Shown here in pieces: positions 58,740 to 64,000 of a stretch of DNA of 64,000 nt. Positions within the stretch are counted from its first letter, which is position 1. Each line of letters begins with the position of its first letter. The DNA is from Halocaridina rubra (taxonomy: Eukaryota; Arthropoda; Malacostraca; Decapoda; Atyidae), in contig JAXCGZ010001897.1 of the NCBI GenBank assembly GCA_037179515.1, positions 228,501-292,500 on the forward strand, given 5' to 3'. Below the pieces are notes generated by a model. The model worked only from the letters and a program-made list of their open reading frames with translations, was not told the DNA's origin and ran no database searches. The position numbers were made by a program, and so were the translations under genes.

Positions 58740-59690
58740 GTCATTTACTATACTGGATTCAGCAGATTGAAGTACTGGTTTGGCACTCCGAAGTTGTAGG
58801 CTTGTACTGCTAACACAATGCTGTGAATTTGGTTCCTTACCAGTTTTATATGCAACAGCTAAATATCCTATTCTATGACGTTACCTACATTTAGAAGTCT
58901 TGAATGTACAAAAATTAGCTAAATGTCCAGCAGAATTTCTTCTAAAACAAGTTCTTATTACACTAGCATCACTCAGGGAATTATTCGGCAATGAAATATC
59001 TCTCCCCTGTTGAACAGATCGTCCTCAGTGACGAGAGTTTTTAACAGCAGCTGGCTTACCCGAATAAAACACTTTACCATTTTTATACCTATTAACAATA
59101 TGAACAACTGTACTACCATTATCAGCTGAAAACTGTGCACTTGCAAACATAGTAGCATTAGTTTCATTTAATTCAGCTTCCTCAGCAATTTTCACAGCTT
59201 CTGCATTAGTTAATTTTAATCCTGCCGATGCTTCCAAAATTTATTTAGCTACACACTGTGACTTTACTCCTGCAATTGGCTGGTCCACTAACATTTGATC
59301 TAACATCTTTCCAAATTCAGTATCGAGCAGAGTGCTTGAGACGAGCGTAAAAATCCTGCAATGATTCTCCCTGCCTACTCATAACATGCCTGAACTTCGA
59401 CCGTTCCACTCATGGGTTTTTCGTACCTCCAAAATGTTTTTGTAGGTTAGCGATCACCTCTGCATAGGTTAAAGCTGACGGAACTCTCAGCAATAGTAAA
59501 TCTTTCAGTACTTGATATTGAGGTGGAGATAGACCCATAATAAGCGTAGGTACCGCCTATACATCTGCTACATCCTTCACTGTAAAATAACACTCAAATC
59601 TTTCATGAAATTTGGAGAAATCTTCCTCACCCTCACAAAAACTCGGGATCGCTGGTCCAGCCTTCTCTCAGGTACAATTATATCTTGTCA
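58740..59690 (-). pseudogene. Gypsy-D gag remnant
   Basis: From the right: AIPSFCEGEEDFSKFHERFE, then LIMGLSPPQYQVLKDLL, a YAEVIANLQKHF block and SRQGESLQDFYARLK, the typical gypsy capsid order. 59025-59237 is an open piece (ASAGLKLTNAEAVKIAEEAE). A knuckle-like NSAGHLANFC lies near 58925. Stops near 59405 and 59245 and frameshifts break it. Confidence 0.75.
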
Positions 59691-59701
59691 CCACTAAATA
59701 T

Positions 59702-59965
59702 TATAATGTATTTGAGTACTTATCTAACATTCATTATTAGAAGAGTTCTTTGTATTACTGTAGTAATAGAAACACTTATAAATAAGTGTAAGGAAGAGGT
59801 AATGCAGCCCAGCAGCAGGACAAGCAAATGTCTCCGTAGGGGCTCAACAACAATGTATATATATTTTGCTCTAGTTTACAGTACACCAGTAATACATAGG
59901 TGGCGCTGAGCGCATGAACATCCAATACAAACAAGCGACATACTTGAATACTTAGATATATTACA
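59702..59965 (-). repeat. Gypsy-D 5' LTR
   Basis: Partner of 55086-55350. Its outer-left TG has become TA (TATAATG), a point change after insertion. Confidence 0.93.
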
Positions 59966-62900
59966 GTGATGACTGATTTAGATGCAGCAAAGCAGAGTAT
60001 TTATGAAAATTTGGTCATATATTTAGATAAGACTTCATTAGGCCTAATCAACAGGAAAGCCAAAGATGATGGAGTTGAAGCCATGAAAAAATTGGGGAAA
60101 ATATTATTTGCGTGAGACCAGTAAAAGAATTCACACATATTGGAGAATATTTATTACTGTAAGATGTAAGACAGAAGCGTATCACCATATCAAGCCCAAA
60201 TAGATGAGATTATTGCAACCCTAACAGAGGCAGGTGAGAAAATAAATAATATTTTAACTGAAACTGTAGTCCTGAGTGGTCTTCCTCAGAAGTTTGCAAA
60301 ATTTGTTGACATAGCTAATCAGAGTCATCCACCATATAAATATGAAAAATTAAAAATAGCTTTGTTAAACCAAGAGGATATTAAGAAATAAGAAACTGAA
60401 CAGGAAGATAGAGTGATGACTGCTAAGAATCAAAAGAAGTTTGGGCCTAAGTATTTCATATGTAAGAAGATAGGCCATATTGCATCTCTGTGTTTTCTTG
60501 GAAAAGATAAAAAAAAAGTTCTAAACAAAAGTACTGTATCATAAAAGTACATCACATACCACTGAAGAATACCTTAGTGCAAAAAGGTTTAATCAGAATC
60601 AGGCTAGGCCTAATGTGAATTTAGCAAGCAGTGTTAACGTAGACTTATCTGAAAATGAATTTAGTTTCCATGTGAAGATTGAGTGTAATGAAATTAATGA
60701 GAAGGAAATAGATGATGATCATATGTTAGTAGACGCTGGATGTGCATCACATATTAAAAAACAAAAATCAAAGTTTGTTGCATTTGATGAATCATTCAGA
60801 AAAGATTTGCACTGTTTACAGCTTGCTGGTGGACATAAGAGTTGAGATGCTGTAAAAGGTATTGGGACTGTTCAAAAAGTTGTTTGTGACGGAAATGGTG
60901 TAATGCGACAAGTGATTTTAGGTGATGCGTTGTGCATTCTTAGTTTTAATCAAGACATTTTGTCAGTGTACAAAGGTGTAAAAAATGGTAATACTATTAC
61001 TTTTAGTCCTGCAGGAAATACTTTACTAAAAACCGAACAATTTTTAACATAATTGAAAAAGACAAGTTGCATTATATGAAGAAAAATTCTCAAAATTCAA
61101 GTAAAGATGAATGTCACACAGTTAAAAGCATTTCATGAAAACATACATTGAAAGAGTGCCACCGAATTTTAGGTCACTGCAATGTAAATGATATCAAGAA
61201 TTTGGTAAGTGTTGTAGATGGCATGGAAATAAAGAACTTTCAAGATTTTGAAGTGTAACTTGCATACTCTGTAAAATAACATATAATATCAGCAGAAAAG
61301 CAAGGAAGTGTGCTACAAAATGCCTAGACCTAGTGTACTGTGATCTAGTTGTCCTATTAGTCCAGTATCCAGAGAGGGTTATAAGTATGGAATAGATTTT
61401 GATGATGACTACTCTGGTGCTGTCAAGATTTATTTCCTGAAAGAAAAGAGTGATGCAGTTCATGCCCAGCAGAAATTTATTGCAGAAACTTCTTCTTATG
61501 GAAATATCCGTCGTCTCAGGTATGACAATGGTACTGAATCTACATGTAATGCATTCAGAACTGGGTGTATAGACAATGAAATCAAACTGAAATTTTCATC
61601 ACCACGGTCACCACATCAGAATGGCACAGTGGAGAGGAATCATAGATAGCAAGGTGTTTGTTGCTGGAAGCAAAGTTGTCTAAATATATGTGGAGTTATG
61701 CAGGTAAAATGGTAGTAAATAATAGGACTGGAGTCACTTCCTTGGAATTATTAACTGGAAGACGTTCTATTTTAAGCAAAATGAATATATTTGACACAAG
61801 ATGTTTTACACATGACAGCAAAGCTGGAGAGCGGGATTCATAGTGCAAAGAAGGAGTGTTTGTTGTACATAATTCAGAGAGTCCTGTATATCTAGTATAT
61901 TTTCCTACTACACAAAGTGTCAGAAAAGTAAGGAATGTCAAATTCCAAAGAAAATGGTTCAAAAGCAGAAAGCTAGTGACTCTCATACCATTGAAATTCC
62001 TGAATCAGGAAAGATTGCATCTGAAGCATGTGATGGCCCTAATGAAACTGAGGTATCCAATGATCCCAATAAAATTAAAAAGCATCAAAGAAGATATCCA
62101 TCATGTGAACGACACAAGCCACACTACTTGGAGTGATTATGTGACTAATGTAACACACAAAACCTTTATCCGCTACTGCTATTGGACATCTGCTCAAGAA
62201 ATACCAATTACCTATGGAGAGGCTGTATCATTTCCTGAGTCAAGAAACTGGAAGAAGGCAATGGACGAAGAAATGCAGTCATTGAAAGAAATAGTACCTA
62301 AGAGCTTGCTGAACTCCCTTAAGGCCAAAAAGTAATTGGCAGCAGGTGGGTTTATGCATTCAAACCAGTTGCAGATGGTGAAAAGTTTAAGGTTATATTT
62401 GTAGCTAAAGGCTTTCCTCAAGAAAAAAAAATATGTGAACTATAAAGAAAACTTTTGCCCAAACAGCAAAGATGACAACTCTGAGAACATTCATTCAAGT
62501 TGTTGCAAGCCTGAAACTCAGAGTTCAACGAATGGATGTTAAGACTGCATATTTGAATGCTCCTATTGATCATGACATTTCTGTACAGCAACCTCAAGTT
62601 TATGAAGTGAAAAACAAAGATGGTGAAATATTGTACTACAGGCTTCAAAAGTTACTTTATGGTCTTAAATAGAGTGGTTGTATTTGGAACAATGTTATTT
62701 ATAACTTTTTCATTTCAGAGGGTTTAAATCAGACACATGCAGATCATTGTTTGTAAGTTGAAAATAATGGTAAAGAAATGTTGATATTTCATATTTGGGT
62801 TGATGACATAATTATTGGTTATAGTAATGATAAAAAGCTCAAGGACTTGAAACAAACTCTCAAGGAGAAATTTAAGATGACTAATTTGGGAGATATTAAA

Positions 62901-63750
62901 TGGTTTTTAGGATTTCTTTTGAATGTAATGATGGGTTCATAGAGATAAATCAAAACAGGTATATTCAAAAGACTCTGGAAAGGTTTGGTATGTCAGACTG
63001 TCACCCTTCTAAAACTAATTGTGATGTTAGTTTTTCAAATACAATACTAGTAATTTTGATTCAACAGAATTAATGATGCAAAGAAATATAGAAAAATGGT
63101 AGAAAGTTTAATATACATAATGATTGGAACAAAACCAGATTTTAGTTATGTTGTAACCAAACTATCTCAGTATAAGTCCCAGCCAAATGAAGCTCGTTTT
63201 AAAGATGCTAAGAGAGTTCTGTAATATTTAAAAGGTACAACTGACTATAGTTTTAGATTTGATAAAACTGATGAGTCATTAGTTCTGTTATGATTTTCAT
63301 ATTCAGACTGGGGTAATTCAGAGGATAGAAAGAGTATAACAGACTATATATTTAAATTATAAAATTCTGGACCTCCGATTCCCTGGAAAAGCAAAAAGCA
63401 ATATGTAGTAGCATTATCATCTTATGAGGCTGAATATGTAGCCCTAACTCACACAGTGCAGGAAGCTAAGTTTCTCAACTAATTGATATATGATATTTTA
63501 TGTTTGAATGTTGAATGTCATATTGGAGTAGATAATCAAGGGGCTATTTTATTGTCAAGGAATCCAGTGCTTCATTAAAGATCCAAACATATCTATGTCA
63601 GGTACCTTTATAGTAGAGATGAATCTTGAAATTCCGAGGGGCAATATAAACATTTTCCATGTTCAGAGTTGTGATAATGTTGCTGATGTTTTTACTAAGC
63701 CTGTATCTTTACAGAAAATTAAAATCTTTCAAACAATCAAAAGTACCGGA
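59966..63750 (+). pseudogene. Copia-E gag-pol: gag, protease, integrase, RT, RNase H
   Basis: gag resumes with AAKQSIYENLVIYLDKTSLG near 59985 and a C..C..GHIASLC-like knuckle near 60460. Protease: MLVDAGCASHIK at 60723-60758 (catalytic Asp kept). Pre-integrase: CHRILGHCNVNDIKNL near 61160. Integrase: YGIDFDDDYSGAVKIYF, RYDNGTES and SSPRSPHQNGTVERNHR, holding the D, D and E positions. RT: KKAMDEEMQSLKE, QRMDVKTAYLNAPI, LLYGLK, then WVDDIIIG where YVDD is usual. RNase H: SYSDWGNSEDRKS, KSKKQYVVALSSYEAEYVAL and DNQGAILLS. Numerous stops and shifts. Copia elements of GalEa type occur in crustaceans, but membership was not tested. Confidence 0.85.
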
Positions 63751-63761
63751 ATGTAATACAT

Positions 63762-63834
63762 TTACTTGTAATATTGTCAAGTATGCTGAAAAGGAAAGAT
63801 TTTGATTTCATTAATCAGTATATATTGATAGGCC
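63762..63834 (+). repeat. Copia-E 3' LTR start (truncated)
   Basis: TTACTTGTAATATTGTCAAG and the following 50 bases match the 5' LTR; the purine-rich AAAAGTACCGGAA lies just upstream. Homology ends near 63834. Confidence 0.65.
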
Positions 63835-64000
63835 GTGTTGCCAGGTGGGTTGGTGCGAAATTCCCCAGACAACAGGATAAAAATTCCCCCAAAACTTTCA
63901 GAAATTCCCCATTACTATAGATTTATTTTAATCCAATACTAGAGCAATAATAAATACTTTATAAGCAGAGAGACGTTCTGTACAGAGCCTTATATAAAAC
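63835..64000. other. Unidentified sequence after the truncated copia LTR
   Basis: Starts GCCGTGTTGCCAGGTGGG and contains three AATTCCCC or ATTCCCCC blocks. It replaces the expected continuation of the Copia-E LTR, so it may be the start of another insertion. No coding sequence is seen. Confidence 0.35.

Larger units (their letters stand above)
55086..59965 (-). mobile_element. Gypsy-D, full-length Ty3/gypsy element with two LTRs
   Basis: LTRs at 55086-55350 and 59702-59965 end in ATATATTACA, and GTGAT immediately flanks both sides (55081-55085 and 59966-59970), a perfect 5-bp target duplication. A purine-rich strand just inside the 3' LTR (minus strand CAAGGCAAGTAGGAG) fits a polypurine tract. 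A SINE lies inside at 55392-55589. Confidence 0.93.
54528..63834 (+). mobile_element. Copia-E, Ty1/copia element split by Gypsy-D
   Basis: LTR-like sequence starting TTACTTGTAATATTGTCAAG occurs at 54528 and 63762. gag starts at 54951, is interrupted at 55085, and resumes at 59966 after Gypsy-D and its GTGAT duplication. Protease, integrase, RT and RNase H follow in copia order. The 3' LTR is recognisable for only about 70 bases before different sequence begins. Confidence 0.85.

Overview
This window is eukaryotic repeat DNA with no recognisable host gene. Essentially every coding signal is a retrotransposon. The dense (GA)n, (AC)n, (TA)n and (TAA)n microsatellites, the many CR1-like LINE copies, and the Ty3/gypsy and copia relics suggest an arthropod, most likely a decapod crustacean. 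That assignment is an inference from general character, not from a host gene. There are no rRNA genes, no bona fide tRNA genes, no CRISPR array and no bacterial-type operon.

Layout. 1-1788 is the 3' part of a Ty3/gypsy-type pol frame in which an integrase-like C-terminal tail precedes reverse transcriptase (RT) and RNase H, an unusual gene order. 1789-5300 is AT-rich, with short tandem duplications and a tRNA-derived SINE head. 5342-9289 is a decayed two-ORF LINE ('LINE-X') ending in (TATGAC)n. 9290-10606 is a fragment of a second LINE ('LINE-Y'). 10911-38442 is dominated by one CR1-like LINE family: eleven copies plus older fragments, with long microsatellites at many ends. Six copies plus a 5'-half segment (19728-34388) are packed end to end. 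The left half is on the minus strand, the right half on the plus strand, and they meet at a (GT)n/(AC)n tract at 28900-28994. Copy c9 (31403-34388) keeps an ORF2 of about 960 codons broken by one TGA. The ORF1 (coiled coil plus RRM-like) survives at 25046-26137.

38531-63834 is a stack of nested LTR elements. Gypsy-A (+) is split by a LINE-Y copy. Gypsy-C (-) is split by Gypsy-B (-, two LTRs, 5-bp target duplication). A copia element (+, Copia-E) sits in Gypsy-C gag, and Gypsy-D (-, two LTRs, perfect 5-bp duplication GTGAT) sits in the copia gag. A tRNA-derived SINE with an 18-bp target duplication sits inside Gypsy-D. All of these carry stops, frameshifts or lost catalytic residues.

None of the genes forms a cellular pathway. 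Each belongs to copy-and-paste transposition: LINE ORF1/ORF2, or LTR gag, protease, RT, RNase H and integrase. The most notable structure is the LINE array. Its internal junctions fall at the terminal CAC of a 14-nt LINE tail repeat or at (AC)n, which suggests an element that favours (AC)n DNA and its own 3' tails as insertion sites. The gypsy fragment with integrase ahead of RT is the second point of interest.
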